Shown one piece after another: positions 56,733 through 64,000 of a stretch of DNA of 64,000 nucleotides. Below the pieces are notes generated by a model that was not told the origin of the DNA, did not search any database, and saw nothing but the letters and a program-made list of their open reading frames with translations. The stretch is from assembly GCF_016724845.1 (NCBI RefSeq), contig NZ_CP068082.1, positions 2,852,001 to 2,916,000 of the forward strand, written 5' to 3'. How positions within the stretch are numbered: the stretch's first letter is position 1; every line of letters begins with the position of its first letter. The stretch comes from Sphingobacterium spiritivorum. GTDB lineage: Bacteria; Bacteroidota; Bacteroidia; Sphingobacteriales; Sphingobacteriaceae. The translations under genes and the position numbers were made by a program.

Positions 56733-57212
56733 ATGTCAATTGTAAGAGAATCTGATCTTATTGGTATCGGTAAAAAGTATCAAATAGAAACGGATGCTGG
56801 AGACAGTATGGTTGTAGTTATTCATGATGATGGTCGAAGAGAACTCTATCGTTATGATGTGGAAGAGAATGAGTCTCGCTGTGTGATGACCCTTACCGAT
56901 GAAGAGTCAAGACAGGTTGCAGGTATTATCGGAGGATTATCCTACAAGCCTAAGGCTTTGGAGACTATTGAAGTCGCATTAGATGACTTGATTATAGAAT
57001 GGTACAAAGTCGTAGGGACAGATGTGAGCTGTAATAAAACAATCGGAGAACTGGCTGTCCGTAAAAATACAGGAGCCAGTATTATTGCAGGTATCAGAGA
57101 TACAGATACTGTTATTAATCCGGGACCCGATTATGAGATCAGTCCGGGTACCACTTTGGTTATTGCCGGAAAACGAAGTAATATCAAAGCCCTTAAAGAA
57201 ATATTACATTAA
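56733..57212 (+). CDS. K+/H+ antiporter regulatory subunit, KhtT-like (TrkA-C domain)
   Basis: The 159-aa soluble protein has an N-terminal KhtT-like part (MSIVRESDLIGIGKKYQIETDAGDSMVVVIHDDGRRELYRYD) and a C-terminal RCK/TrkA-C domain (NKTIGELAVRKNTGASIIAGIRDTDTVINPGPDYEISPGTTLVIAGK). The ATG at 56733 is chosen over an earlier one at 56691 that would add a hydrophobic stretch unlike the family. The antiporter gene follows by 16 bp, the order of KhtTU systems. Confidence 0.87.
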   Translation: MSIVRESDLIGIGKKYQIETDAGDSMVVVIHDDGRRELYRYDVEENESRCVMTLTDEESRQVAGIIGGLSYKPKALETIEVALDDLIIEWYKVVGTDVSCNKTIGELAVRKNTGASIIAGIRDTDTVINPGPDYEISPGTTLVIAGKRSNIKALKEILH

Positions 57213-57228
57213 TCACTAAATTCACTCT

Positions 57229-58470
57229 ATGCTATCTACTACCCTTATTTTAGAAATCGGTATCGCTGTTGGTCTTGTTGCAATTGTTGGTTTTATTGCA
57301 AACAAGCTGAAGTTCTCGGTTATACCTTTTTTTATATTGATAGGGATGGTATTAGGGCAGCATGCCCCCCAGTTTGGAATAGTGGATCTGACATTTACCG
57401 AGAGTAAGCCTTTCATTGATTTTATGGGGCGTCTCGGTGTGCTGTTTCTCTTGTTTTATCTGGGTTTGGAATTTTCGGTCGGGAGATTGATCAAGTCGGG
57501 CAAATCCATTGTTACCGGAGGGACAGTATATGTACTGCTTAATTTTATATCCGGATTGCTTATAGGATGGCTGATGGATATGCCTTTCAAAGAAACAATG
57601 GTTCTTTGCGGGATTATGACCAGTTCTTCTACTGCCATTGTAGCAAAAGTATTGACTGATCTGAAGCGTACCGCCAATCCGGAGACGGAGGTAATTATGG
57701 GTATGATCATGTTTGATGATCTGTTTATAGCCATGCATATCTCGTTTCTTTCGGGATTGATTTTGACAGGAAGCAGTTCATTCTGGACTGTAGCTGGTAC
57801 TTCCCTGCTGGCACTGGGTTTTATTCTGGTGTTCCTCATCGTAGGGCGTAAGCTTGTACCTGCAATTGATAAGTTGTTGCAGGTAAAATCCTCTGAATTA
57901 TTTATCCTGCTGATCTTTGCATTACTGTTTCTGGTTGCGGGATTTTCAGAAACAATCCACGTTGCAGAGGCTATCGGAGCATTAATGGCCGGATTGGTAC
58001 TGGCAGATTCGCAATACATCAAAAAAATCGAAGCCATGGTGCTGCCTTATAAAGATTTCTTTGGTGCGATGTTCTTCTTTAGTTTTGGACTGTCAATAGA
58101 TATGATGTCGCTGGGAGGAGCAGTGATGTGGGCCGCAATAGCAGCAGTTGTTACGATAGCGGGCAACTTAGTCTCCGGATATTTTGCTTCTAAATTTTCA
58201 GGAATGAAACCACGTGTTTCGTTTGATATTGGTTTTACATTATCTGCAAGAGGTGAATTCTCTATTATAATGGCGAATATTGGTAAAGCAGGGGGATTGC
58301 TCCCTGTTCTGCAGTCTTTTGTTGTTGTTTATGTACTGATCTTATCCATTGTTTCTCCTTTATTTACAAAGGAATCCAGAAATATATGGAACAAATTATT
58401 TGGTAAGGATCAGATACAGGCTAAGCCAGTCAAGAAATTAAGCGATCTGGAAGGGAATCAGGAGGCATAA
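57229..58470 (+). CDS. Monovalent cation:proton antiporter, KhtU/CPA2-like
   Basis: The 413-aa membrane protein has about 12-13 helices of the CPA2 family. The conserved FDDLFIAMHISF segment has the Asp pair used for cation/proton exchange (MIMFDDLFIAMH), and GLELSVGRLIKSGK-type and FFFSFGLSIDM blocks are seen (here YLGLEFSVGRL and MFFFSFGLSIDMMSL). It lacks a fused RCK domain; the preceding KhtT-like protein supplies it. The pair likely exports K+ in exchange for H+, adding to the Mrp system in ion homeostasis. Confidence 0.88.
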   Translation: MLSTTLILEIGIAVGLVAIVGFIANKLKFSVIPFFILIGMVLGQHAPQFGIVDLTFTESKPFIDFMGRLGVLFLLFYLGLEFSVGRLIKSGKSIVTGGTVYVLLNFISGLLIGWLMDMPFKETMVLCGIMTSSSTAIVAKVLTDLKRTANPETEVIMGMIMFDDLFIAMHISFLSGLILTGSSSFWTVAGTSLLALGFILVFLIVGRKLVPAIDKLLQVKSSELFILLIFALLFLVAGFSETIHVAEAIGALMAGLVLADSQYIKKIEAMVLPYKDFFGAMFFFSFGLSIDMMSLGGAVMWAAIAAVVTIAGNLVSGYFASKFSGMKPRVSFDIGFTLSARGEFSIIMANIGKAGGLLPVLQSFVVVYVLILSIVSPLFTKESRNIWNKLFGKDQIQAKPVKKLSDLEGNQEA

Positions 58471-58491
58471 GACAATTTGTCTTATGCACTG

Positions 58492-58821
58492 CTATAGAAA
58501 CCCCAGTTCCAGTTTTGCTTCTTCAGTCATCATGTCTTTAGTCCATGGCGGATCAAAGGTCAATTCTACCAACGCTTCTTTTACACCTTCTATTCCGGCC
58601 ACTTTGCGTTGAACCTCATCCATAATTTCTCCTGCCACAGGACAACCCGGAGCTGTCAGTGTCATGACGATCTTAGCGGTACCGTCCTCTTTTGTGATAA
58701 CTTCATAGATCAATCCCAGATCTACAATGTTGGCTGGTTTCAATTCCGGATCATAAATGGTCTCCAGTACCTTCTGAATCTCCGGACCCAGATTTAATCT
58801 GTCTAAAAAAATGATACTCAT
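58492..58821 (-). CDS. DUF59 (MIP18-type) metal-sulfur assembly protein
   Basis: The 109-aa protein has the DUF59 pattern (VLETIYDPELKPANIVDLGLIYEV, then MTLTAPGCPVAGEIMDEVQRKV) with the conserved Cys in the GCP loop. Members such as SufT and PaaD act in Fe-S cluster maturation. It ends 21 bp after the convergent antiporter stop. The glycosyltransferase gene lies 9 bp upstream on the same strand. Confidence 0.88.
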   Translation of the reverse strand: MSIIFLDRLNLGPEIQKVLETIYDPELKPANIVDLGLIYEVITKEDGTAKIVMTLTAPGCPVAGEIMDEVQRKVAGIEGVKEALVELTFDPPWTKDMMTEEAKLELGFL

Positions 58822-58830
58822 ACTGCAAAG

Positions 58831-59997
58831 TTACGACTTAAATGCTATAAGGTTTTGATATTCTGAGCGCAGTTTTCTAATCACAATGTCACGAGTGAAA
58901 TGTCTTTCATATATCTCATAGGCCTGTTGCACCAGATCTTTGTGCTGCTCTGCTGATAATAGATTAAGCTGAGCTATGCTTTCCAGTATCGATTCTGCTG
59001 TCTGCGGATCGAATAAAAAGCCTGTTTCTCCTGGTTTTATGATATCCGGAATAGCGCCAATATTACTTGCCAATACAGGAGTATAATAGCTCATGGCCTC
59101 CAATATGGTAATCGGAACACCTCCTTCATAGCATACCGAAGGAACCAGCAATGCCCGGCATGTCGCCAGTTCATGTGCTATTTCGGACTTACTGAGTAAG
59201 CCCAGATAAGTCAGATTGGGATGATGAGCTACGAGTTCCTGCACCTCAGGTAACTGCGGACCTGTACCTGCAATTTTTAATTTCACGGGGGTTCCGGAAA
59301 GTGCCTGAAGCAGATTGATGATGCCCTTTTCAGAAGACAGACGACCGATATAAAGAAAGTGGTCCTCTCTGTTTGCTGGCTGTGTAAGCGTTAGCGGATC
59401 AAAGAAGTTTGGTTTCACTACAAACTTGTTATGATCCACGGGTAAGGTACTGCTGATAAACAGTTTTCTTGAGAATTCGGCCAATACCATATACCGGTCT
59501 ACCAAATTCCAGGTCCCCGTCTTGCGATGAAGCCAATAGCTGAATGCTGTCCAGAATGTCTTCAAGAGGGAATGATCCAACACTTTATTCCGGACTGCGA
59601 TCCATGGAAAATGCTGATTGATACTATCCGTGAATAATCTGTTTCTGTAAAAAAGAGTAGCTGAGGGGCATAGCAATCTGAAGTTATGCAAAGACATCAC
59701 CAAGGCTTTTCCACTTTTTTTTGCATAGCGTATGGCTAGCGGACCACAGGCATATTGTGTATTGTGAAAGTGGATAATATCCGGATTTACTTCTTTTATT
59801 TTCCTCTTTACTTTTTGTGCTGCAAAAATATTCCAGGGGCTCAGCAGAAATTGAAATAATCCTTTTATACCTTTTTTATTAGTAAAGGTCAATGTGAATA
59901 CATCATCGGTTTCCTGCATCGCCAACGCTTCCTGATGGAAGACCGTGTCTTCTCCTCCAAGATCCTGATAATGATTATGAATAATTAGAATACGCAA
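58831..59997 (-). CDS. Family 4 glycosyltransferase
   Basis: This GT-B-fold enzyme of 388 aa has the N-terminal donor-free domain (HNHYQDLGGEDTVFHQEA, DIIHFHNTQYACGPLAIRYAK) and the GT4 nucleotide-sugar-binding domain (FLYIGRLSSEKGIINLLQAL, LKIAGTGPQLPEVQELVA, LLVPSVCYEGGVPITILEAMSYYTPVLASNIGAIPDII with the Glu-rich EGG/E motif). It is likely to act on a cell-surface polysaccharide; acceptor and sugar are unknown. Confidence 0.88.
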   Translation of the reverse strand: MRILIIHNHYQDLGGEDTVFHQEALAMQETDDVFTLTFTNKKGIKGLFQFLLSPWNIFAAQKVKRKIKEVNPDIIHFHNTQYACGPLAIRYAKKSGKALVMSLHNFRLLCPSATLFYRNRLFTDSINQHFPWIAVRNKVLDHSLLKTFWTAFSYWLHRKTGTWNLVDRYMVLAEFSRKLFISSTLPVDHNKFVVKPNFFDPLTLTQPANREDHFLYIGRLSSEKGIINLLQALSGTPVKLKIAGTGPQLPEVQELVAHHPNLTYLGLLSKSEIAHELATCRALLVPSVCYEGGVPITILEAMSYYTPVLASNIGAIPDIIKPGETGFLFDPQTAESILESIAQLNLLSAEQHKDLVQQAYEIYERHFTRDIVIRKLRSEYQNLIAFKS

Positions 59998-60147
59998 AAC
60001 GATAGAATCAAAAGTTAAAATTAGAAATTAAAAACCGGACTACAGGTGTTTGCTATAATAATTCTGTAAATGGCAGCATAGTCTATGTGCTGCCGGCTAC
60101 TTAATACTGCTGACTAATTATTATCTTCGCAAGGACAACGAAAAACT

Positions 60148-61125
60148 ATGAATACAACTTTAACTCTTTCCCGTTACGTTCAAGAAGCACTTACCTCTGC
60201 GGTTTTTCCGCAGGAACCCGCTAATATGTACGATCCTATCCGCTATATCCTGACTTTAAAAGGTAAACAGGTACGACCTGTACTTACATTGATGGGGGCT
60301 CAGCTATTCGGTGAAGAAGATATGGAAAAGGTAGTGCCTGCTGCTTTAGCCATAGAGTATTTTCATAATTTTTCACTCATCCATGATGATATTATGGATA
60401 AGGCTCCGCTGAGAAGAGGACAGCTGACCGTACATGAAAAATGGAATGATAGTGTCGCGATTCTTTCGGGAGACGGCTTATTGGTCAAGGCTTATGAACA
60501 AGTAGCCAAATGTCCTAAAGAGAATCTGTTGGATCTGCTTACAACCTTCAATAAAGTAGCCACTGAAGTTTGTGAAGGACAGCAACTGGATATGGATTTT
60601 GAATCTTTGGATCAGGTGACGGAGGACGAATATCTGCATATGATCAGACTCAAAACTTCGGTATTACTCGGAGGGGCACTCCGTATGGGAGCAATCATTG
60701 CACAGGCTTCGCTTGAGCAGCAGGAATTTATTTATGACTTCGGAGTAAATGTAGGTATTGCATTTCAGCTTCAGGATGATATTCTGGATGTGTATGGAGA
60801 TCCCGAAACATTTGGTAAACAAGTCGGGGGAGATATCATCGCAAATAAAAAGACATTTTTGCTGATTAAGTTACTGGAACATGCTTCCGACACAGATCTT
60901 GCTCATATTCAGAATCTTTTGACTGCAGATCTTGAACAGGAACCGGACAAGGTGCAATTAATGAAACAATTTTACGCTAAATACGATATTTCAACGTTAG
61001 CTAATAGAAAGAAAGAATATTTTACAACGCTCGCTTTTGATACATTAGCAAAAATCAATGTACCTTCAGAAAGAAAGGCAGAGTTGATCAAATTAGCAGA
61101 GAATCTATTGAACCGAATTCAATAA
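60148..61125 (+). CDS. Polyprenyl diphosphate synthase
   Basis: The enzyme condenses isopentenyl diphosphate units for quinone or carrier-lipid side chains. The 325-aa protein has GKQVRPVLTLMGAQLFG, the first Asp-rich motif LIHDDIMDKAPLRRG and the second motif FQLQDDILDVYGDPETFGK. The product chain length cannot be set from sequence here. It is transcribed alone between the glycosyltransferase and the C-N hydrolase. Confidence 0.93.
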   Translation: MNTTLTLSRYVQEALTSAVFPQEPANMYDPIRYILTLKGKQVRPVLTLMGAQLFGEEDMEKVVPAALAIEYFHNFSLIHDDIMDKAPLRRGQLTVHEKWNDSVAILSGDGLLVKAYEQVAKCPKENLLDLLTTFNKVATEVCEGQQLDMDFESLDQVTEDEYLHMIRLKTSVLLGGALRMGAIIAQASLEQQEFIYDFGVNVGIAFQLQDDILDVYGDPETFGKQVGGDIIANKKTFLLIKLLEHASDTDLAHIQNLLTADLEQEPDKVQLMKQFYAKYDISTLANRKKEYFTTLAFDTLAKINVPSERKAELIKLAENLLNRIQ

Positions 61126-61212
61126 CATAATTTTTAATTATGATAAATCGGCTATTTTTACCATATTGTAAAACAATCAAATAGTTAATAAAGCGCGCAT
61201 CGAAAGGCATAC

Positions 61213-61989
61213 ATGGAGACAATAAAGATTACTATTTTTCAAGCATATTTATTTTGGGAGAATGTAGAGAAGAACCTGAACAACCTGGAACTTAGGTTAT
61301 CTTCACTACGTGAGAAGACGGATTTGATCTTATTGCCGGAAATGTTCAACACAGGATTTACAAATAATGTGGAAAAATGTGCGGAAACCATGGATGGCCC
61401 TACTATGCATTGGCTTTATGAAATGTCTAAGAAATTTGATTGTGTAGTTGCAGGATCTCTTATTATACAGGAAGAAGGAAAGTATTATAACCGGTTTGTA
61501 TGGATGTCTCCGAACGGAAGTTTTGTCAAATACGATAAAAGACATCTTTTCGGTATGGCTGGTGAAGATCAGTATTTTGAGCCTGGCAATCAGCGTGTTA
61601 TTTTGCAGCTAAAGGGTTGGAAGATCTGTCCGATGATCTGTTATGACCTTCGCTTCCCGGTATGGTCACGCAATCAGAATGAAGCATACGATTTATTGGT
61701 ATATATAGCCAGCTGGCCGGATAAGCGTTCGGGACATTGGAGAAGTCTGATCCCGGCGAGAGCTATTGAAAATCAGGCTTTTGTGATCGGTGTCAACCGG
61801 GTTGGTTATGATGGAAATGAAATCTATTATTCCGGCGGTTCTATGTGTATTTCACCAATGGGAGATGTGGTCTATTACAAACCTGAAGATGAGGATCTGT
61901 ATACATTCACACTAAACCCTAAAGATCTCATTACAGCAAGAGCTGAATTTCCGTTTCTGAAAGACGGAGATGATTTCTTACTTAAATAA
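61213..61989 (+). CDS. Carbon-nitrogen hydrolase (omega-amidase-like)
   Basis: The 258-aa nitrilase-superfamily protein has the Glu-Lys-Cys triad: Glu in LLPEMFNTGFT, Lys in VKYDKRHLFGMAGEDQYFEPG, Cys in PMICYDLRFPVWSRNQ. The nearest known type is omega-amidase/YafV, which hydrolyses 2-oxoglutaramate-type amides. It ends 14 bp before the convergent small protein. Confidence 0.9.
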   Translation: METIKITIFQAYLFWENVEKNLNNLELRLSSLREKTDLILLPEMFNTGFTNNVEKCAETMDGPTMHWLYEMSKKFDCVVAGSLIIQEEGKYYNRFVWMSPNGSFVKYDKRHLFGMAGEDQYFEPGNQRVILQLKGWKICPMICYDLRFPVWSRNQNEAYDLLVYIASWPDKRSGHWRSLIPARAIENQAFVIGVNRVGYDGNEIYYSGGSMCISPMGDVVYYKPEDEDLYTFTLNPKDLITARAEFPFLKDGDDFLLK

Positions 61990-62003
61990 ACTGATTTCAG
62001 TGA

Positions 62004-62402
62004 TTAATGATAAGGTCTTTCCAGTATAGCTTGCTGGATTACGGCCTGTCTGAGGTCAAAAACTACTTTTTCTTCCTTTGATGCTGATACAGGAATTGGT
62101 ACCTGTATCTTTTTATCCGATTTCAGACGTTCCCTTTCTTCTCTTAACTTCAATACTTCAGCAGGAATCTCATTACTCTCCCGTACAACCTTCTGGTGGC
62201 TCATGGTGCTGTATTTTTCTTTTTTTACAACGGGCGGAGGAGGTGGTGTCACAGGAACAGGTTGTGGCTTATGCTGCTGCTGTACAGGTCTTTTTTGCTG
62301 ACGCATACGTTGCTCGGCTTCTTTTTTTTGCTTGTTAAAATTCTCATAAATTTTATAGGCAAAAACAGCTAAACCAATCAGTAAGGGAAATAATTGCTCC
62401 AT
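62004..62402 (-). CDS. Small membrane-anchored protein, function unknown
   Basis: The 132-aa protein has one N-terminal membrane helix (about 4-19, FPLLIGLAVFAYKIY). A Gln/Lys/Arg-rich stretch follows with short Pro runs (PVTPPPPPVV), then a helical charged tail. No family is recognised. It is divergent from the MarR regulator, and the two starts are about 110 bp apart. Confidence 0.6.
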   Translation of the reverse strand: MEQLFPLLIGLAVFAYKIYENFNKQKKEAEQRMRQQKRPVQQQHKPQPVPVTPPPPPVVKKEKYSTMSHQKVVRESNEIPAEVLKLREERERLKSDKKIQVPIPVSASKEEKVVFDLRQAVIQQAILERPYH

Positions 62403-62510
62403 ATATCTTTAAAGATAAGAATATTAGATGTAATAAAAGTAATGTTTTTAATTGCTATTGTAAAACTGATTTGTTTTATTTGCATAAACAACTTAAACCA
62501 AACCAAAACC

Positions 62511-62954
62511 ATGATTACCAATGAGGCTATTTACACAGAAGATTTTTTTAATTTTCTGACGGGTAAGGCGACAACCGCCCTTACCAGAAGATTGCAGCAA
62601 AACCTGAAAGAATCGGGGATTAATATCACCGCAGAACAATGGAGCATTCTTTACAACCTGTGGCAGGAAGAGGGCCTGACACAGCAAGAACTGGCAAACC
62701 GCACCTTTCGGGATAAGCCCAGTGTGACCAGGTTGATCAACAATCTGGAAAAACTGAATTTAGTGATCAGAGTGAATGACAGGGGAGATCGAAGATCTAA
62801 CTTAATCTACCTGACTAAATCCGGTCGTCAAATAAAGCATAAGGGTCTGGAGCAGGCTTCAAAGACGATTTCTGAAGCATTGACGGGGGTGTCGCCGGAA
62901 GCGATTCACAGCGCTCACGATACACTTTCCAAGGTATACGTCAACCTCAAGTAA
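62511..62954 (+). CDS. MarR-family transcription regulator
   Basis: The 147-aa winged-helix protein has the recognition region LTQQELANRTFRDKPSVTRLINNLEKLNLVIRVNDRGDRRSNLIYLTKSGRQ. The ATG at 62511 is chosen; earlier in-frame starts would add a hydrophobic stretch not seen in MarR proteins. No enzyme or pump gene is attached, so the ligand and targets are unknown. Its stop codon lies inside the palindromic terminator downstream. Confidence 0.9.
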   Translation: MITNEAIYTEDFFNFLTGKATTALTRRLQQNLKESGINITAEQWSILYNLWQEEGLTQQELANRTFRDKPSVTRLINNLEKLNLVIRVNDRGDRRSNLIYLTKSGRQIKHKGLEQASKTISEALTGVSPEAIHSAHDTLSKVYVNLK

Positions 62955-62993
62955 AACAAAAGCCCAATTCATATGAATTGGGCTTTTGTTTTA
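62952..62993. terminator. Bidirectional terminator shared by the marR and glutamate-synthase-like genes
   Basis: A 42-bp perfect palindrome centred on CATATG, with A-run and T-run ends, starts in the marR stop codon. It ends 2 bp before the convergent gene's stop. Confidence 0.88.
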
Positions 62994-62994
62994 T

Positions 62995-64000
62995 TTAGTT
63001 GAACACTTTAGGAGCAAAATCAGTATGACTGTTGATTAGTTTTCCTTCCGATCCAAAATAGATCTCTTCAAAACTCATTGTGGTTCTGTTATCCACTTTA
63101 CGGAAAAACTTGTCTGCTGAAACATCGTTTAATGTTTTGAAACCACAGGCCTCCATAATTTCAACAGTTGCGCGTAATGTATTGCGATGGAACTGCGCTA
63201 CACGTACATATTTATTTTCTACATCCAATCCTTTGTAAAGATTCGGTTTTTGTGTTGCAACTCCTACCGGACACACATCTTCGTTACATTTCAATGCTTG
63301 TATACAGCCCAGGGCAAACATCATTCCTCTGGCGCTGTAACATGCATCTGCTCCCAGAGCAATAGCTTTGAGTAAGTCAAAACCTGTTACAATACGGCTC
63401 GAGACCAAAATTTTGATATGTTTCTTCAGACCGAATGCAATTAATGTCTTAGTGACAAATGTGAGTGCGTCATATAAAGGCATACCAAGATTATCGGTGA
63501 ATTCCAGAGGTGCTGCACCTGTACCACCTTCGGATCCGTCTATAGAGATAAAGTCCGGTACAATCTGAGTAATCTGCATAGCGTGACAGATATCAATGAA
63601 CTCTTGCTTGTCACCTATACATATTTTAAAACCGATTGGTTTACCATTTGAAAGATCGCGCATGTGCTGAATGAACAACATCATTTCTTCCGGTGTAGAA
63701 AATGCACTGTGTGCGGGAGGCGACATTACATCGGTACCCGGTATGACATGACGGATCGCTGCGATCTCAGGTGTGTTTTTGGCTGCGGGCAGGATACCAC
63801 CGTGACCTGGTTTAGCTCCCTGAGATAGTTTTAACTCAATCATTTTGACATAAGGACGGTTTGATTTCTCTTCAAAAAGCTTATCATCAAATTTACCGTC
63901 CTCATTACGGCATCCGAAATAACCTGTTCCGACCTGCCAGATCAGATCTCCGCCATTTACGTGATACTCGCTGATACCTCCCTCACCTGTATTATGTGCA
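62995..64000 (-). CDS. FMN-binding glutamate synthase-like protein, C-terminal part (5' end outside window)
   Basis: The frame stays open to the right edge with no stop, so the ATG at 63843 is internal. Codons upstream of it read HNTGEGGISEYH and GTGYFGCRNEDGKFDD, followed by VKMIELKLSQGAKPGHGGILPAAKNT. All are typical of the FMN-binding domain of glutamate-synthase-like proteins. Later blocks are FISIDGSEGGTGAAPLEFTDNLGMPL, SRIVTGFDLLKAIALGADACYSARGMMFALGCIQALKCNEDVCPVGVATQ (Cys residues in the position of the GltB Fe-S ligands). Free-standing members without the amidotransferase domain have poorly defined roles. Confidence 0.92.
   Translation of the reverse strand, partial: AHNTGEGGISEYHVNGGDLIWQVGTGYFGCRNEDGKFDDKLFEEKSNRPYVKMIELKLSQGAKPGHGGILPAAKNTPEIAAIRHVIPGTDVMSPPAHSAFSTPEEMMLFIQHMRDLSNGKPIGFKICIGDKQEFIDICHAMQITQIVPDFISIDGSEGGTGAAPLEFTDNLGMPLYDALTFVTKTLIAFGLKKHIKILVSSRIVTGFDLLKAIALGADACYSARGMMFALGCIQALKCNEDVCPVGVATQKPNLYKGLDVENKYVRVAQFHRNTLRATVEIMEACGFKTLNDVSADKFFRKVDNRTTMSFEEIYFGSEGKLINSHTDFAPKVFN

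Noticed and set aside
57456..58037. 193-aa reverse frame inside the antiporter gene
   Set aside because: It is antisense to a conserved membrane protein; the Asn/Ile/Thr-rich translation looks like a shadow of hydrophobic codons.

Overview
The window reads as chromosome of a Bacteroidota bacterium, most likely Sphingobacteriaceae (a Sphingobacterium-like genome; inference). The pointers are two SusC/SusD outer-membrane uptake pairs, an ECF sigma/FecR cassette, many lipoproteins, A/T-rich leaders with TAnnTTTG-type -7 boxes instead of clear Shine-Dalgarno sites, and a complete mrpABCDEFG antiporter operon. It is roughly 40% G+C by eye. No rRNA, CRISPR array, integrase or transposase was seen.

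Layout. 1-6.6 kb: end of a TPR protein (PorW/SprE-like), a class A penicillin-binding protein, uvrC, and era on the other strand. 6.6-9.3 kb: the most unusual region. Two intact initiator tRNA-fMet genes flank a degenerate third copy. The last one runs straight into a tandem array of six nearly identical 363/364-bp units plus a truncated seventh. Each unit holds the 3' part of the initiator tRNA, a rho-independent terminator, a complete 81-aa single-domain GIY-YIG nuclease gene and a 16-bp perfect palindrome. 9.3-14.4 kb: a SusC/SusD pair with an inverted repeat upstream. 14.6-21.2 kb: der, cysS, a secreted NTF2-like protein, a SurA-like foldase and a secreted lactonase. 21.2-30.2 kb: ECF sigma factor, FecR anti-sigma, STN-bearing SusC, SusD, a zinc-metallohydrolase lipoprotein and a DUF4302 lipoprotein, together a cell-surface-signalled uptake locus. 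30.2-32.5 kb: a small membrane protein and an AT-rich orphan lipoprotein.

32.5-38.2 kb: the Mrp cation/proton antiporter operon. 38.3-44.4 kb: acs, a UbiA-like membrane protein, a 2-hydroxyacid dehydrogenase, an FAD monooxygenase, rsmA and tRNA-Ala. 44.5-45.5 kb: a small lipoprotein and a secreted protein with a peritrophin-type (CBM14-like) six-cysteine domain. 45.7-51.0 kb: pdxA, cca, a pRiA4b ORF-3-like protein, miaA and ilvE. 51.2-55.7 kb: two tiny single-helix peptides, a GH3-family protein, lptB and recJ. 55.8-64 kb: an MBL-fold hydrolase, a KhtTU-type antiporter pair, a DUF59 protein, a glycosyltransferase, a polyprenyl synthase, a C-N hydrolase, a MarR regulator and the end of an FMN-binding glutamate-synthase-like protein that runs off the right edge.

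Most of the window is ordinary core genome. The candidate for a new system is the GIY-YIG/tRNA-fMet array, which looks like a small element that uses, and rebuilds, the 3' half of an initiator tRNA gene and has been amplified in tandem.
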